The position numbers and the translations under genes were made by a program. From Vibrio hyugaensis (GTDB taxonomy: Bacteria > Pseudomonadota > Gammaproteobacteria > Enterobacterales > Vibrionaceae): a stretch of DNA of 64,000 bases. A model generated the notes under the pieces. It ran no database searches. It worked only from the letters and a program-made list of their open reading frames with translations, and was not told the DNA's origin. This document shows positions 25,912-35,897 of this stretch, in pieces; within the stretch, counting starts at the first letter, position 1; each line of letters starts with the position of its first letter. The stretch is taken from the NCBI RefSeq assembly GCF_002906655.1, contig NZ_CP025795.1, forward strand, positions 124,001 through 188,000, given 5' to 3'.

Positions 25912-27930
25912 ATGCTCGCACAATCTGAATTCCTTTCTCAGCTTCAGCTCCAATCTTCCAAAGCCTTTCAACGCAATGGCGTGGTGATTTATGGTGATGC
26001 CGATTGGCAAAACGCCTTGATTACCGACTTCCATCAGAAGCAACACAATCAAACTTGGTTCTGTGTAGGGGATTGGCAACTAGAAAATACCCACTGCGTA
26101 AATGCAAAACAAGGCAATATGTTGCTCGGCCGTGAGTGTGACGTGCTTCTGTTTGACGCGAGAAAAGAGTTTGACGCCAACAGTTTTACTTCGGCTCTTG
26201 GCGCGCTCGTCGGCGGTGGATTATTGATTGTGGTTGCCAATAAAAAACAAGATGCGGATGAAGCCGAATTGTGGTTGCAAACGCAATGGCAACAACTCAC
26301 CGTGATTGAGGAGAATTTGCCATTACCTCCATTGCCAGATTTCATCCAAGCGGAAAAAGCGCATCAGTATAGCGAGCAAACTGAAGCGGTTTCTTTTATC
26401 GAAAAAGTGGTGACAGGGCATCGTAAACGTCCTTTAGTATTAACCGCCGATCGTGGTCGAGGAAAAACCAGTGCGTTAGGCATTGCATGCGCGCAGCTTC
26501 TATCGCAAAAGTCATTACGAATTCTCGTCACAGCGCCAAGCATCAAAGCGGTTGAACCTGTTTATCAGCATGCGCTGAGAATGCTATCAACCGCGCAACG
26601 AGTTAAGAAAGATAGATTGGAAGTTGGGAAGGGTTATATTCAGTTTATAGCACCGGATGAATTACTCTCTACTTTACCTGAGTGCGATTTATTGTTGGTT
26701 GACGAAGCCGCAGCGGTCCCAGTTCCTATGCTTAAGCAGATTACTGAGCAATATCATCGTCTCGTTTTCTCAACCACCATTCATGGCTATGAAGGTTGTG
26801 GTCGTGGCTTTACGCTTAAGTTTGTTGATTGGCTACAAAAGCAAAGACCCGGAATGAAGCTTTGCCATCTTCAACAACCTATTCGATGGGCAGTAAATGA
26901 CAACTTGGAATCTTGGTTGTACCAAGCATTTTTACTGGATTCAGAACTTACACCGAGTCAGCCTGTCGAGCTTGGCGATATTTCATTAATCAACCTCCGT
27001 AAATCAGAGTTGATTTCTAATCTTTCCGTATTGAAAACGTGCTTCGCGTTACTCGTGAATGCGCATTATCAAACCTCGCCAAATGATTTGCTGCATCTTC
27101 TGCAAGATGAACATTGCCAGATCTACGTAGCTCAGAATAAGAATGAAGTCGTCGGGGTGATGTTAACGGTGGAGGAGGGTAACCTCGATTCGAATCTCGT
27201 TAAAGATATTCAGATTGGGAAACGTCGTCCGAAAGGGCATCTGGCGCCAGTGACTATCATCAATCAACTTGGTTATTCTGAAGTGGGTGCGCTTTCTACT
27301 TTGAGAGTCATGCGAATTGCGGTTCATCCAGACTTGCAAGGGCAAGGCATTGGCCAACAAATGCTAAAGCAGTTGGAACAAACTATCCCGCCTCATATCT
27401 CTTATTTGTCCACCAGCTTTGGTGCGACAGAAGAACTGATTGCGTTCTGGCAACGTTCTGGTTTCGAATCCATTCGTCTTGGAAGTATGCGAGATGCAGC
27501 TAGTGGGTGTTACTCGTTGTTAATGGTTCGTCAGTGTGGCCCACAACAAGCTTGGATTTACGAAGCTAAGTCGTTATTCGAAGAACTGTTGCCATTGAGT
27601 GCGGCGTCTACGTATCCTAAGTTGGAACCAAGTTTGATTCGAGCACTGCTGCCAGGCTCTGTATCCACTTGCCAACCCCATTTGACGAAACGCACTTTAG
27701 TCGAGTGTTACGCTCAAGGTGGAAACAACTTTGAATCTGTCTCTGTTTGGATTCAGCAATGGTTACTACGATGTGGTTTGGCTGATGTGTCTGATTTGAT
27801 GATTAGCAAATTATTCTTAAACAAAGACTGGAGTGAGTGCGCTAAGCAATACGGCTTACCGGGGCGTAAGCAAGTTGAAGCGCAGATAAGAAACGAGCTA
27901 CAAGTTTTGTTCGCTAAATTTACATTGTAA
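25912..27930 (+). CDS. tmcA: tRNA(Met) cytidine acetyltransferase TmcA
   Basis: A protein of about 672 residues from ATG 25912. It acetylates the wobble cytidine of elongator tRNA-Met using acetyl-CoA and ATP. Visible parts: an N-terminal TmcA domain (RNGVVIYGDADW), an ATPase/helicase core with Walker A TADRGRGKTS and LLVDEAAAVP, a GNAT domain with RIAVHPDLQGQGIGQQML, and a C-terminal tRNA-binding domain. The frame is open further upstream (ATG 25861, TTG 25840), but 25912 fits the usual N-terminus. Its stop codon lies inside a parS2 site (last codons AAA TTT ACA TTG TAA). Confidence 0.93.
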   Translation: MLAQSEFLSQLQLQSSKAFQRNGVVIYGDADWQNALITDFHQKQHNQTWFCVGDWQLENTHCVNAKQGNMLLGRECDVLLFDARKEFDANSFTSALGALVGGGLLIVVANKKQDADEAELWLQTQWQQLTVIEENLPLPPLPDFIQAEKAHQYSEQTEAVSFIEKVVTGHRKRPLVLTADRGRGKTSALGIACAQLLSQKSLRILVTAPSIKAVEPVYQHALRMLSTAQRVKKDRLEVGKGYIQFIAPDELLSTLPECDLLLVDEAAAVPVPMLKQITEQYHRLVFSTTIHGYEGCGRGFTLKFVDWLQKQRPGMKLCHLQQPIRWAVNDNLESWLYQAFLLDSELTPSQPVELGDISLINLRKSELISNLSVLKTCFALLVNAHYQTSPNDLLHLLQDEHCQIYVAQNKNEVVGVMLTVEEGNLDSNLVKDIQIGKRRPKGHLAPVTIINQLGYSEVGALSTLRVMRIAVHPDLQGQGIGQQMLKQLEQTIPPHISYLSTSFGATEELIAFWQRSGFESIRLGSMRDAASGCYSLLMVRQCGPQQAWIYEAKSLFEELLPLSAASTYPKLEPSLIRALLPGSVSTCQPHLTKRTLVECYAQGGNNFESVSVWIQQWLLRCGLADVSDLMISKLFLNKDWSECAKQYGLPGRKQVEAQIRNELQVLFAKFTL

Positions 27931-27931
27931 A
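27919..27931. promoter_or_regulatory. parS2 site spanning the tmcA stop codon
   Basis: TTTACATTGTAAA is a perfect ParB2 target whose TAA is the tmcA stop. It is the first of four sites within 150 bp. Confidence 0.9.
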
Positions 27932-27943
27932 CAGAGCAAGCAA

Positions 27944-27956
27944 TTTACACTGTAAA
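27944..27956. promoter_or_regulatory. parS2 centromere site (cluster)
   Basis: TTTACACTGTAAA, perfect ParB2 target, 25 bp after the preceding one. The hairpin potential of two nearby copies might also help end tmcA transcription. Confidence 0.92.
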
Positions 27957-27977
27957 GTTGTTAAGAAGAGGGGAGGG

Positions 27978-27990
27978 TTTACACTGTAAA
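27978..27990. promoter_or_regulatory. parS2 centromere site (cluster)
   Basis: TTTACACTGTAAA, perfect ParB2 target, followed by TCCTCTCTTTTTT. Confidence 0.92.
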
Positions 27991-28053
27991 TCCTCTCTTT
28001 TTTGTTTGCCACCTTAACCAAGGTTTTCGGTTGAGATGTAAAGCCAATCTCAA

Positions 28054-28066
28054 TTTACACTGTAAA
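28054..28066. promoter_or_regulatory. parS2 centromere site (cluster)
   Basis: TTTACACTGTAAA, perfect ParB2 target. From here to 28375 I see no gene or clear regulatory motif. Confidence 0.92.
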
Positions 28067-28375
28067 CGCAAGTCGTGTGTAGTAACCTATGTGTAAAGTG
28101 AGCTAAATAATAAATTGTTATTAAAGTTAGATTGTTCATTGAGGAGGCTTTCCCATATATTCGAATAAAGATCGTGATGCTTTGGTTATGCAGGGACAGT
28201 TCCGCCCAAAAATGAATCCTAACGTGATTTAGAAATTCTGTGTCTGTCTACCTCAACCTTAGAAAAAGCGGGGCTTCCTTTAGTGATGTGAGCCTGATTC
28301 TGAGAAGTGAGAGGTTTGTTCAGAAAATGAATTTGGTTAGACTGAATTGGGTGATGGGTAGTAGATGGATTGGTT

Positions 28376-30055
28376 ATGTGGAAGATATGCCTTGAATGGT
28401 CGGAAGACAAAACGAGGATTTTAGCTCGCCTACCGGGAGATATTGAACTCGGAGGTGAGCTAAATCAGAAGGAGTTACCTGAGCAGCTTCAAGCAATGAA
28501 TGCCTGTCAGACATTTGTTGATGAAGCTGAAGTGGTTCGATTCATTAACTGTACTCGTGAGCGTAAATCAGAGGCATACGAAGGTATTGTCGTTGCGCAG
28601 ATTAAGAATGCTCTGGTAGAAGTTGAACTGTCGAACAACGACATGCTCGCGAGCATGAAGATTGTAGGTGCTTATGGTGGCCGTGGTTTGCGTGGCCCTG
28701 AAATCGTTCAAGCACTTGCTCATGCGAGAGTATCGAAAGGCATCAATAAGTTGGCGCTTAAAAAAATCATGGTCGTCAGCAATCAACTCAAACCCGGAGA
28801 AACCTTCACTCAACCAGTCGCCGTTGGTAAACAACCAGTCAAAGGTAAAGACGCCATCTTTACGCCTCTCGTTAAAGACATCACCAAACGTATCCTCAAA
28901 CCGAAAGAAGGCCAAACCACTAGCGACAAAATTGATTTACGAAACTTAGGTGAAACCATTGCCGTGGACGTGGGTGATGAGGTCATGCGTCGAACACCTG
29001 CTACCAAGGGCGTTCCAGGTTTTACTGTCCAAGGGCGAGTGATTCCTCCTCAAGCCGGTAAAGACAGTCCTATAAAACCGGGTAAGGGGACAGAAATCAG
29101 CAAAGCCGACCCTAACCTTCTGCTCGCTTCTGTATCTGGTACGCCACTCATCAAAGATAAAACAATCGAAGTCGATAGCGCTCTGTGTTTAAACAGTGTG
29201 GGTGTGAACACAGGACATGTGAAGTTTAAAGGCAATGTCATCATCGGCGGTAACATTGAATCAGGTATGATCGTAAAAGCGACCGGCTCTATTACCGTTG
29301 GCGGGTTTATTGAATCCGCGGACGTTCAAGCTGAGGGCGACATTCAGGTCGCGAAAGGCATTATTGGCCACACCGTGAGTGATGGTCAGCCGAAAAGCTG
29401 CCACGTTCGAACCAAAACATCGATTCGTGCCAGTTACGCCCAGTATTGTGAATTGCAGTCAGGAGAGGATATAGAGCTGGCTGTACACAGCATGAATAAC
29501 GACATTGAGTGTGGACGCAACCTGACGGTACTCGATGCTAGCGGTAAAAACGGCACTTTAAGTGGTGGTGATGCGAAAGTAGGAAGTAAGGTAGTTTGTT
29601 CGCAACTTGGGGTAGAAGGCGATACTGCAACGAAAGTCGAGGCGTTTGCCCGTTACGCCTTATACAGAGAACGCATTGCCAGCTTAAAAGAAGAATACAA
29701 ATCGGCCCAAGAAGGTACGATGGATGTAATTCGGAAGGAACTTGAATTTAAGAAGCGCCCCAAAGCAGAGCGTACCGATGAAGAGCAAGCTCAAATCGAA
29801 GTAATGAAAGCGCAAAACAATGCTCGTCTTGAAGAGGTTAAACAGAAGCTAGAACAGACTGAGCACGAGTTTGAGGTCTCGTTGGAAGAGAATATCGTCG
29901 AAGCCAAAGATCGCGTATTTACTCGCGTTACAGTGCAGTTTGGGGACGAACAAGTGACAACCAAACGTACTCATGGTGGCTGTGTGTTTAGCTTTAACCA
30001 ATACGAAATCAAAGTGGCGGCGAATTTAGAGGAAGAAGACGTCGTCGCGATCTAA
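28376..30055 (+). CDS. FapA/DUF342-family polymer-like protein
   Basis: A 559-residue cytoplasmic protein from ATG 28376 (an in-frame TTG lies at 28370). The N-terminal third (about 1-170) is variable. The central region has the FapA signature: DEVMRRTPATKGVPGFTVQG, PGKGTEISKADPNLL and then glycine-spaced beta-helix turns (GHVKFKGNVIIGGNI). A coiled coil (about 435-510) and a short beta end follow. FapA-type proteins occur in Vibrio with roles tied to flagella or polarity, but this copy has no such neighbours and its role is uncertain. Monocistronic, with a terminator downstream. Confidence 0.85.
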   Translation: MWKICLEWSEDKTRILARLPGDIELGGELNQKELPEQLQAMNACQTFVDEAEVVRFINCTRERKSEAYEGIVVAQIKNALVEVELSNNDMLASMKIVGAYGGRGLRGPEIVQALAHARVSKGINKLALKKIMVVSNQLKPGETFTQPVAVGKQPVKGKDAIFTPLVKDITKRILKPKEGQTTSDKIDLRNLGETIAVDVGDEVMRRTPATKGVPGFTVQGRVIPPQAGKDSPIKPGKGTEISKADPNLLLASVSGTPLIKDKTIEVDSALCLNSVGVNTGHVKFKGNVIIGGNIESGMIVKATGSITVGGFIESADVQAEGDIQVAKGIIGHTVSDGQPKSCHVRTKTSIRASYAQYCELQSGEDIELAVHSMNNDIECGRNLTVLDASGKNGTLSGGDAKVGSKVVCSQLGVEGDTATKVEAFARYALYRERIASLKEEYKSAQEGTMDVIRKELEFKKRPKAERTDEEQAQIEVMKAQNNARLEEVKQKLEQTEHEFEVSLEENIVEAKDRVFTRVTVQFGDEQVTTKRTHGGCVFSFNQYEIKVAANLEEEDVVAI

Positions 30056-30076
30056 CTCTTTAATTGAAAGAATTGA

Positions 30077-30115
30077 AAAGCCCGTGTATTGAGAGGTACA
30101 CCGGCTTTTGTTTTT
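30077..30115 (+). terminator. Terminator between the FapA-like and CatB-like genes
   Basis: AAAAGCCCGTGTA and TACACCGGCTTTT pair with one mismatch around an 8-nt loop, followed by GTTTTT. It may serve both convergent genes. Confidence 0.8.
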
Positions 30116-30120
30116 AAACG

Positions 30121-30774
30121 TTAGGCAATGTGTTCGTGGTAGTAAGTACCAAGTGCACGTATATCACTGCTGCACATGATCTTCATTGCTTGTTTAATCT
30201 GGTTAATGGGCCAATCCCACCACCTGACCTCTAACAGCATAGCGATACACTCGTCATCGAAACGTTGGCGAACAATATGATTGTGACCAACAACAATCGA
30301 GTAGGGCGGAACATCTTTAGTGATGACCGATCGCGCACCAATCACGGCACCATCTCCAATCTTCACGCCCGGCATGATCATCGCTTCGCTGCCAATCCAT
30401 ACGTCATTCCCTACTACGGTATTACCTGCGCGCTCAAAGCCGCTTTGTACATCTTCTCCAAACTCTTCTGGAGAAAATGGAAAGGTAGAAATCCAATCTA
30501 CACGGTGGCCTTGATTGCCAGCCATCATAAAGGTAGCGCCAGAAGCGATTGAACAGAACTTGCCAATGAGCAGTTTGTCCACTTCGCCATAAGCACCATC
30601 TTGCCACTCTTGTTGGGTAACGCTGTCGCCCATCAAATAACGAACTGATTGATCTTCAAATGTTTTACCGTGATAAAACCCCGAGTAATAACTGTAATCT
30701 CCCACCTCGATATTCGGGTTAGTGACATGGTCTTTAATCACTTGCCCTTTTAACCAAGTATCGAATGCCTTCAT
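30121..30774 (-). CDS. CatB-type hexapeptide O-acetyltransferase
   Basis: A 217-residue left-handed beta-helix acetyltransferase from ATG 30774, which has a GGAGA ribosome site (an earlier in-frame ATG at 30792 lacks one). Hallmarks are [38 protein letters not shown] with the catalytic His, [23 protein letters not shown] and YSIVVGHNH. The closest family is type B chloramphenicol acetyltransferase (xenobiotic acetyltransferase). Whether it confers drug resistance is not visible from sequence. It lies divergent from a LysR regulator gene about 90 bp away. Confidence 0.9.
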   Translation of the reverse strand: MKAFDTWLKGQVIKDHVTNPNIEVGDYSYYSGFYHGKTFEDQSVRYLMGDSVTQQEWQDGAYGEVDKLLIGKFCSIASGATFMMAGNQGHRVDWISTFPFSPEEFGEDVQSGFERAGNTVVGNDVWIGSEAMIMPGVKIGDGAVIGARSVITKDVPPYSIVVGHNHIVRQRFDDECIAMLLEVRWWDWPINQIKQAMKIMCSSDIRALGTYYHEHIA

Positions 30775-30866
30775 TCGTGATTCTCCATTCAAATTTTAAG
30801 TTGTATGCAGTGTAGAGTCTTTCTATTATTTCCAGTAGATTGTTTTTAGAGATTCATGATTACCAT

Positions 30867-31769
30867 ATGGAAATAAAGTGGCTAAGCTACGTGCCGATGT
30901 ACATCGCTCTATGTGAAGAGAAGAGTATTGCTGGTGCGGCGAAAAAATTGCGTTGCTCAAACGCGCACGCGAGCCGCCAATTGAAGCAGTTGGAAGAGAT
31001 TCTGTTAGTACAGTTGATTCAACGTACAACAAGGCAATTTAATCATACTTACGATGGGCTGCGCTTTTATCAGCAAGTAAAGGGTTTAATGGAAGGAGCG
31101 GAGCAGATTAACGAACAAGTGATGGAAAGTGACCGAGTAGCTGGGCATTTGCGCATCGCGGCATCGGCGTCATTTGGTGCCGTGTTATTGAACCGAGCAT
31201 TGATCGAGTTTCGCCAGTTATATCCTGAAGTGACGTTCGAAGTGATCTTTTCAGAAACGCCTTTGGATCTTATTGAGTCTGGCTTTGATGTGTCGTTTTT
31301 CTTCACGAACAATCCACCCGAGGGTTATATCGGTCACCATCTGCGCTCTTTACACTGTAAACCGTTCGCACATAAAGCGTACTTGTCTAACAAACCACGC
31401 ATAGCTACGCCGGAAGATCTTTATCAGCTTGACCATATTGTGTATCGCAATGAAGTGTTAAACCTTGATACATGGCGCTTTCATCATTTGCAAACCAAAC
31501 AGGAAGTGTCAGTAGTTTTGCAAAGTGTACTCAGTTTTAACCTTGTACAATCCATGCTTGAAGCAACGTTAGCGGGATGTGGTGTGGCGATGCTAGATGA
31601 ATTTGCCTTGGAGAAACTTAATTGTGAAGAGCGAACGCAACTTGTGCCTCTGCTTCCTGATTGGCAGACAGATGCGATCTTACTGCTCTACATTCTTTAC
31701 CCTAAGCGTGAGCATTTACCAAAGCGTACACGCGTGTTTATTGAGCACTTTAAACAGCAATCATCTTAG
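30867..31769 (+). CDS. LysR-family transcriptional regulator
   Basis: A 300-residue regulator from ATG 30867 (MEIKWLSYVPM); an upstream TTG is unlikely. The DNA-binding helix-turn-helix is in SIAGAAKKLRCSNAHASRQLKQLEE without the usual phrase spacing changes, and the effector domain follows from about 90. It is divergent from the CatB-like gene, which it may control. The 3' end overlaps the convergent zinc-ribbon gene by 4 bp. A parS2 site lies inside the frame. Confidence 0.88.
   Translation: MEIKWLSYVPMYIALCEEKSIAGAAKKLRCSNAHASRQLKQLEEILLVQLIQRTTRQFNHTYDGLRFYQQVKGLMEGAEQINEQVMESDRVAGHLRIAASASFGAVLLNRALIEFRQLYPEVTFEVIFSETPLDLIESGFDVSFFFTNNPPEGYIGHHLRSLHCKPFAHKAYLSNKPRIATPEDLYQLDHIVYRNEVLNLDTWRFHHLQTKQEVSVVLQSVLSFNLVQSMLEATLAGCGVAMLDEFALEKLNCEERTQLVPLLPDWQTDAILLLYILYPKREHLPKRTRVFIEHFKQQSS
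31349..31361. promoter_or_regulatory. parS2 site inside the LysR gene
   Basis: TTTACACTGTAAA, a perfect ParB2 target, read in frame across the codons for SLHCKP. Confidence 0.85.
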
Positions 31770-32014
31770 AGCGTCAGATTTTCCTGAGAATGAAGCTCTG
31801 TAATGTCTTCTGTGCCTTGGAAGTGTTGATTACAGGTACGGCAGTAAAACTGTGGTGTTAACTCGTGATAGGGGTTTCCGGTAAAACAGCGTGAAACCAA
31901 CACCATCAAGCGCGCGGTTTTACCGTTGAAGTTTTCCAGTGTAGCGTCATTGCGCTTCATCACGCGTTTATGTTCGGTGGGCTTGTTGCAGAGTGAGCAG
32001 AATTTTACAGGCAT
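31766..32014 (-). CDS. Small zinc-ribbon-like protein
   Basis: An 82-residue protein from ATG 32014. Two CxxC motifs, FCSLC near the start and YCRTC near residue 58, are separated by about 50 residues and suggest a zinc-ribbon fold. A further Cys occurs in SRCFTG. Family not recognised. The 3' end overlaps that of the LysR gene by 4 bp. Confidence 0.6.
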   Translation of the reverse strand: MPVKFCSLCNKPTEHKRVMKRNDATLENFNGKTARLMVLVSRCFTGNPYHELTPQFYCRTCNQHFQGTEDITELHSQENLTL

Positions 32015-32166
32015 AAGTCTCTCATTTCGTTTTGTGACATTGAATCGCATTAAAGAGTACTGTGCTTGGTGAGTAAAAAGTAAGCAAGTTATGAACGATA
32101 ATCGATACTAATGCCTACTTGCGCATTTATATACAGTGTAGTTATTGAAAAGAGAAAGGATTTCAC

Positions 32167-32203
32167 TCCCCGATATTTTAAAGGCAAAAAAATATCGGGG
32201 AGG
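32167..32203. terminator. Hairpin downstream of the porin gene
   Basis: CTCCCCGATATTTT and AAATATCGGGGAG form a long stem about 37 bp past the porin stop on the minus strand. The loop is A-rich on plus and a T tract occurs within the stem side on minus. It is probably the porin transcript terminator, though no clean terminal T run follows. Confidence 0.5.
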
Positions 32204-32239
32204 AAATCTTTTAGCTAACTAAGACGAGAGTATGGACAT

Positions 32240-33298
32240 TTACAGCTCGTAACGTAGCCCGAAGTGGTAGTAGCTTTCATCTGCATGAGCACCACCAAAC
32301 GAGACTTCTTGTGCGTTGTCGTAACCGCGAGAGCCATTACGGTCAACGTAACTGGTGTAGATAGAAGAGCGAGGGGTCAGTTTGTATTGCACTTCAACTG
32401 TCGTGTCTTTCAGTTCAAGCTCGTCACCATCGCTGTTTTCCAGAGAGCGGTAACCCGCACGGAGCGCCCATTTATCATTTACACTGTAAACTGCTGTCAG
32501 CTCCATGACTTTATCGGTGCTGGTTTCAGAGAAGTAGCCTTCTAACTCATCTTCTGAGTAAAGCGCACCTAGCATCAGATCACCCAAGTAATAGCGTGTA
32601 CCCGCACCCCAAAAGGTGTAATCGGTATCGTTGTTTTCACGTGCATCGCCTTTACTTTTTTGCATTGCGACTACTGGGGCTAATGTACCCAAATCGCCCA
32701 TTTCTAGGGTGTAGCGTAATGCGGCGTTGTAGCCGTAATCTAATTCAGACGTGTTGTTACCTAGGATGTAAGCCACAGATGCATCAAAGTTGCCAATGCG
32801 GTTCTGGTATTGCAGCGTACCGTCTTGACGGAAAACTTGTGTTGCGGTTTTATCAACTTTATTTGCTTGGCGCGCCATAGATACGTCTGATGACGCGAAC
32901 ACATCACCAATGTCGGTAAACATGATCAATCCTGATGCAACACGACCCCCAGTGATTCGACCGTAATCTTGCGCATCTATACCTGCCCAAACGTAACGCG
33001 CTGTCAGAGAGGGCTTGTCGTTCACTTGGTTGGCGTATTCTGCTGCGCCTACTTGGTATTGCGCTTGGCCAATCACAGAGGCATGTTCGTTGATAGTTTG
33101 TGAGCCATTTAAACCAATACGACCATCAAACTCGCCGTTTGTGTCGCCATGCTCGTCATTCTTATTGGTGACGTTAAAACCAAGACGTGAGTAAAGGTTT
33201 AAAACTGAACCGTCTTCTGCTTGATAAAGTTGAGCGGCCATCGCTGCGTTCGATGCCATTAAAGTAGGGAGAAGTAGAGTTAAAATGTGCTTTTTCAT
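32240..33298 (-). CDS. Gram-negative porin (OmpU-like)
   Basis: A 352-residue outer-membrane trimeric-porin type protein from ATG 33298. The signal peptide ends NAAMA, then QLYQAEDGSVLNLYSRLGF opens the barrel as in Vibrio porins, and the chain ends HFGLRYEL. Acidic loops are frequent. It is transcribed on the same strand as murQ-murP, 152 bp after murP, so it may admit amino sugars or muropeptides for that pathway. A parS2 site lies inside the gene. Confidence 0.88.
   Translation of the reverse strand: MKKHILTLLLPTLMASNAAMAAQLYQAEDGSVLNLYSRLGFNVTNKNDEHGDTNGEFDGRIGLNGSQTINEHASVIGQAQYQVGAAEYANQVNDKPSLTARYVWAGIDAQDYGRITGGRVASGLIMFTDIGDVFASSDVSMARQANKVDKTATQVFRQDGTLQYQNRIGNFDASVAYILGNNTSELDYGYNAALRYTLEMGDLGTLAPVVAMQKSKGDARENNDTDYTFWGAGTRYYLGDLMLGALYSEDELEGYFSETSTDKVMELTAVYSVNDKWALRAGYRSLENSDGDELELKDTTVEVQYKLTPRSSIYTSYVDRNGSRGYDNAQEVSFGGAHADESYYHFGLRYEL
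32478..32490. promoter_or_regulatory. parS2 site inside the porin gene
   Basis: TTTACACTGTAAA, a perfect ParB2 target, contained in the codons of the porin segment reading AVYSVNDK. Confidence 0.85.
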
Positions 33299-33450
33299 GT
33301 GAACGACCTTTTCGTTTCTATTGTTTTTAAGCACGACAAAGCCCCTTCCGAATAACGGAATAAAATCAATGTCGTGAGAAGTAGAGAGAGGGTGCGCCCT
33401 TGAAAGCTCAAGGACGCGAGCTAGTCCATTCCTATAGGGGTTAGAATGAT

Positions 33451-34905
33451 TTAGCTTAAATCAACGTCTTTGCAGCCAAAGAAGTAGGTAGCTAGGAAGC
33501 CAACGATGTAAGAGATAAGTAGGCCACCAATGAACACCATCATGCCGGCAAAGATGCCGCTAGCCGAGGTCATCAGAGGGATTGCAACGATACCAGATGG
33601 ACCGAATACGGTATTAAGGCCAACAGGTAAACCAAGGTAAGAGACTAAACCGATAAAGAAACCACCCGAAGCACCACCAATACAAGCCGTTACGAACGGT
33701 TTAACGCGAGGTAGCGTCACGCCGTAAATCAGTGGTTCACCGATGCCAAGTAAACCCGGAATAATGGCCCCTTTTACTTGTGTTCGTAACAGAGCATCTT
33801 TCTTCGCTTTGAAGTACAGCGCCATTGATGCCCCCACTTGACCACCACCTGCCATCGCGAGGATAGGGAATAGCGAGTTAAACCCTTGTGTTTCCATCAG
33901 TGCAAAATACACAGGGACGAAACCTTGGTGGATACCAAATACCACGGAAATTAAGAACAAACCTGCCAGAATCGCTGCGCCTATCGGGTTGTCATTCAAG
34001 TTTAGGAACAACCAAGACATGCCTTTGAATAGCTCACCACCGATTGGCATGATGATCAAAAACGTCACTGCACCCATGATCAAAAGAGTCACAACAGAAG
34101 TTAAGATCATGTCCAGATCGTCAGGCATATACTGACGCACTTTTTTCTCGACCTGAGCACCAACGATCGCTGCCATCAAAACGCCAATAATGTTGCCACG
34201 AGGATCAATCGCAAAACCGAAGAACTCATTCATTCCTGAATAAATGCCTGACGTTGCATCGGGGTTGTAACCCAACACAAATAGGGAAGCGAGTATGGCA
34301 CCATTGACGCCTGAGCCACCGAAAGCTTGCTGAGCGTTGTAGCCAATTAGAATGCTTAAGAAAGCGAACAGACCTTTGCCAAAGACTTTCATGTAGGCAA
34401 TCAAATCCAACATAAACTGGCTTGGCGTTTGGTCGAGCACGAAGATTTGTTCCAATAACGTGGCAAAACCGAGTAGCAAACCCGCAGCGATAAAGCCGGG
34501 AATCAGCGGGGTAAAGATGGTGGCAAACTTACTCAGAAAACGTTGAACCGCACTGGTTTGCTTACTCTTCATCTGTTTTTTCTGCTCTGCAGCGACAGCA
34601 GAAAGATCCTGTTGTGGTGCATCAGGCTCTTCGCTGTCACCAGAGATTAAGCTGTCGATCAACTCGTTCATCATATCGGCAGCTTGTTGAGCTTTACCGG
34701 GACCAAGAATGATCTGGAATTGCTCGTCGCTTTCTACCACACCCATTACGCCGGGAATTTGTTTAATGACGGATTGGTCCGCCAAGCTGTTATTCGTGAG
34801 AGATAAACGCAAACGCGTCATACAGTTACCGCATTTACTTACGTTGTTACTGCCACCCACTGCGGCAAGCAATTGCGATACTGTGTTTGAGGTAATTTTG
34901 GCCAT
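33451..34905 (-). CDS. murP: PTS N-acetylmuramic acid transporter EIIBC (MurP-like)
   Basis: A 484-residue phosphotransferase permease. The EIIB domain (about 1-90) has the phosphoacceptor Cys28 in [13 protein letters not shown] linker of about 35 residues leads to the EIIC domain with about ten helices. Typical EIIC features include [32 protein letters not shown] and [14 protein letters not shown]. No EIIA domain is present, so it depends on a separate glucose-type EIIA, as Escherichia coli MurP does. It sits 28 bp after murQ, which fixes the substrate as MurNAc with good probability. Confidence 0.9.
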   Translation of the reverse strand: MAKITSNTVSQLLAAVGGSNNVSKCGNCMTRLRLSLTNNSLADQSVIKQIPGVMGVVESDEQFQIILGPGKAQQAADMMNELIDSLISGDSEEPDAPQQDLSAVAAEQKKQMKSKQTSAVQRFLSKFATIFTPLIPGFIAAGLLLGFATLLEQIFVLDQTPSQFMLDLIAYMKVFGKGLFAFLSILIGYNAQQAFGGSGVNGAILASLFVLGYNPDATSGIYSGMNEFFGFAIDPRGNIIGVLMAAIVGAQVEKKVRQYMPDDLDMILTSVVTLLIMGAVTFLIIMPIGGELFKGMSWLFLNLNDNPIGAAILAGLFLISVVFGIHQGFVPVYFALMETQGFNSLFPILAMAGGGQVGASMALYFKAKKDALLRTQVKGAIIPGLLGIGEPLIYGVTLPRVKPFVTACIGGASGGFFIGLVSYLGLPVGLNTVFGPSGIVAIPLMTSASGIFAGMMVFIGGLLISYIVGFLATYFFGCKDVDLS

Positions 34906-34933
34906 AGGGACTATCCTTCAGGACTAGGGCTAT

Positions 34934-35836
34934 TTAGTTATTATTTAGTGCTGCACGAATAAAACCGTTGTGCTCGGCGAGGCGAGACTTGGCATGCTCA
35001 GCATCCAAATCAGCCAGAATCATTAAAATCGCGGTCTTACAGTGACGCTCACACGCTTCAAGGGCTTTTTCTGCTTCTTCTTTTGTTGCGCCGGTTGCTT
35101 CAACTACGATGTTGGTTTGACGTTGAATCAACTTGGCGTTGGTTGCTTCTACATCCACCATTAAATTACCAAACACTTTACCGCTGCGAATCATTGCGCC
35201 GGAAGTCAGCATGTTCAGCACCAGTTTTTGTGCTGTGCCCGCTTTCATGCGTGAAGAGCCAGTTACTACTTCTGCACCCACTACCGGAAGAATCGCTATG
35301 TCTGCGGCTTCTGCCATTGCGCATGCTGGGTTACAAGCGATTGATGCCGTTGTAGCTCCTACAGATTTTGCGTACTCCAAACCACCTAAAACATAAGGCG
35401 TACGGCCGCTGGCGGCGATGCCAACCACAACATCATGCTGAGTCAGATTCAGCGTCTTTAAATCGTCTTGGCCCATTTGAGCGTTGTCTTCTGCGTTTTC
35501 TACCGCTTTCAAAATCGCTTGATGACCACCAGCAATTAAACCGATAACCATATCTGGGTGTGTGCCATAGGTTGGAGGACATTCACTCGCATCAAGAATA
35601 CCAAGGCGGCCAGATGTACCTGCGCCCATGTAAATCAGACGGCCACCATTGGCGAACGCTTGGGTAATTGCATCGACGGTTTGCGCGATTTGTGGCAATA
35701 CTGCTTGTACTGCTATAGCGACTTTCTGATCCTCTTGGTTGATGACTTGCAGCATCTCGATGGTAGAAAGGGTATCGATCTCAGCACTCGCAGGATTGCG
35801 GCTTTCTGTCACCAATCGGCTTAAATCAATTTTCAT
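34934..35836 (-). CDS. murQ: N-acetylmuramic acid 6-phosphate etherase
   Basis: A 300-residue SIS-domain enzyme cleaving the lactyl ether of MurNAc-6-phosphate to GlcNAc-6-phosphate and lactate. Signature stretches are [44 protein letters not shown] and [20 protein letters not shown]. First gene of the minus-strand murQ-murP unit, opposite murR. Its upstream region has a CRP-like site and a palindromic candidate operator. Confidence 0.96.
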   Translation of the reverse strand: MKIDLSRLVTESRNPASAEIDTLSTIEMLQVINQEDQKVAIAVQAVLPQIAQTVDAITQAFANGGRLIYMGAGTSGRLGILDASECPPTYGTHPDMVIGLIAGGHQAILKAVENAEDNAQMGQDDLKTLNLTQHDVVVGIAASGRTPYVLGGLEYAKSVGATTASIACNPACAMAEAADIAILPVVGAEVVTGSSRMKAGTAQKLVLNMLTSGAMIRSGKVFGNLMVDVEATNAKLIQRQTNIVVEATGATKEEAEKALEACERHCKTAILMILADLDAEHAKSRLAEHNGFIRAALNNN

Positions 35837-35879
35837 GTTCTGTACTCTTGTAAATGTTCAATCTGAGGGCGATTCTATG

Positions 35880-35892
35880 GAATAAAATATTC
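35880..35892. promoter_or_regulatory. Candidate MurR operator
   Basis: GAATAAAATATTC is a perfect palindrome (GAATA, 3 nt, TATTC) in the murQ-murR intergenic region, 44 bp upstream of murQ. Related GGAATAA sequences recur at 35945 and 36044. The regulator assignment is inferred from position. Confidence 0.45.
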
Positions 35893-35897
35893 AGTTT

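Noticed and set aside
30121..30774. Acquired chloramphenicol resistance gene
   Set aside because: The fold is CatB-like, but composition matches its surroundings and there is no mobile context, so a native xenobiotic acetyltransferase is more likely. Resistance cannot be claimed.
32125..32140. Additional parS2 site (TATATACAGTGTAGTT)
   Set aside because: Mismatches in both half-sites; only perfect TTTACANTGTAAA copies were counted.
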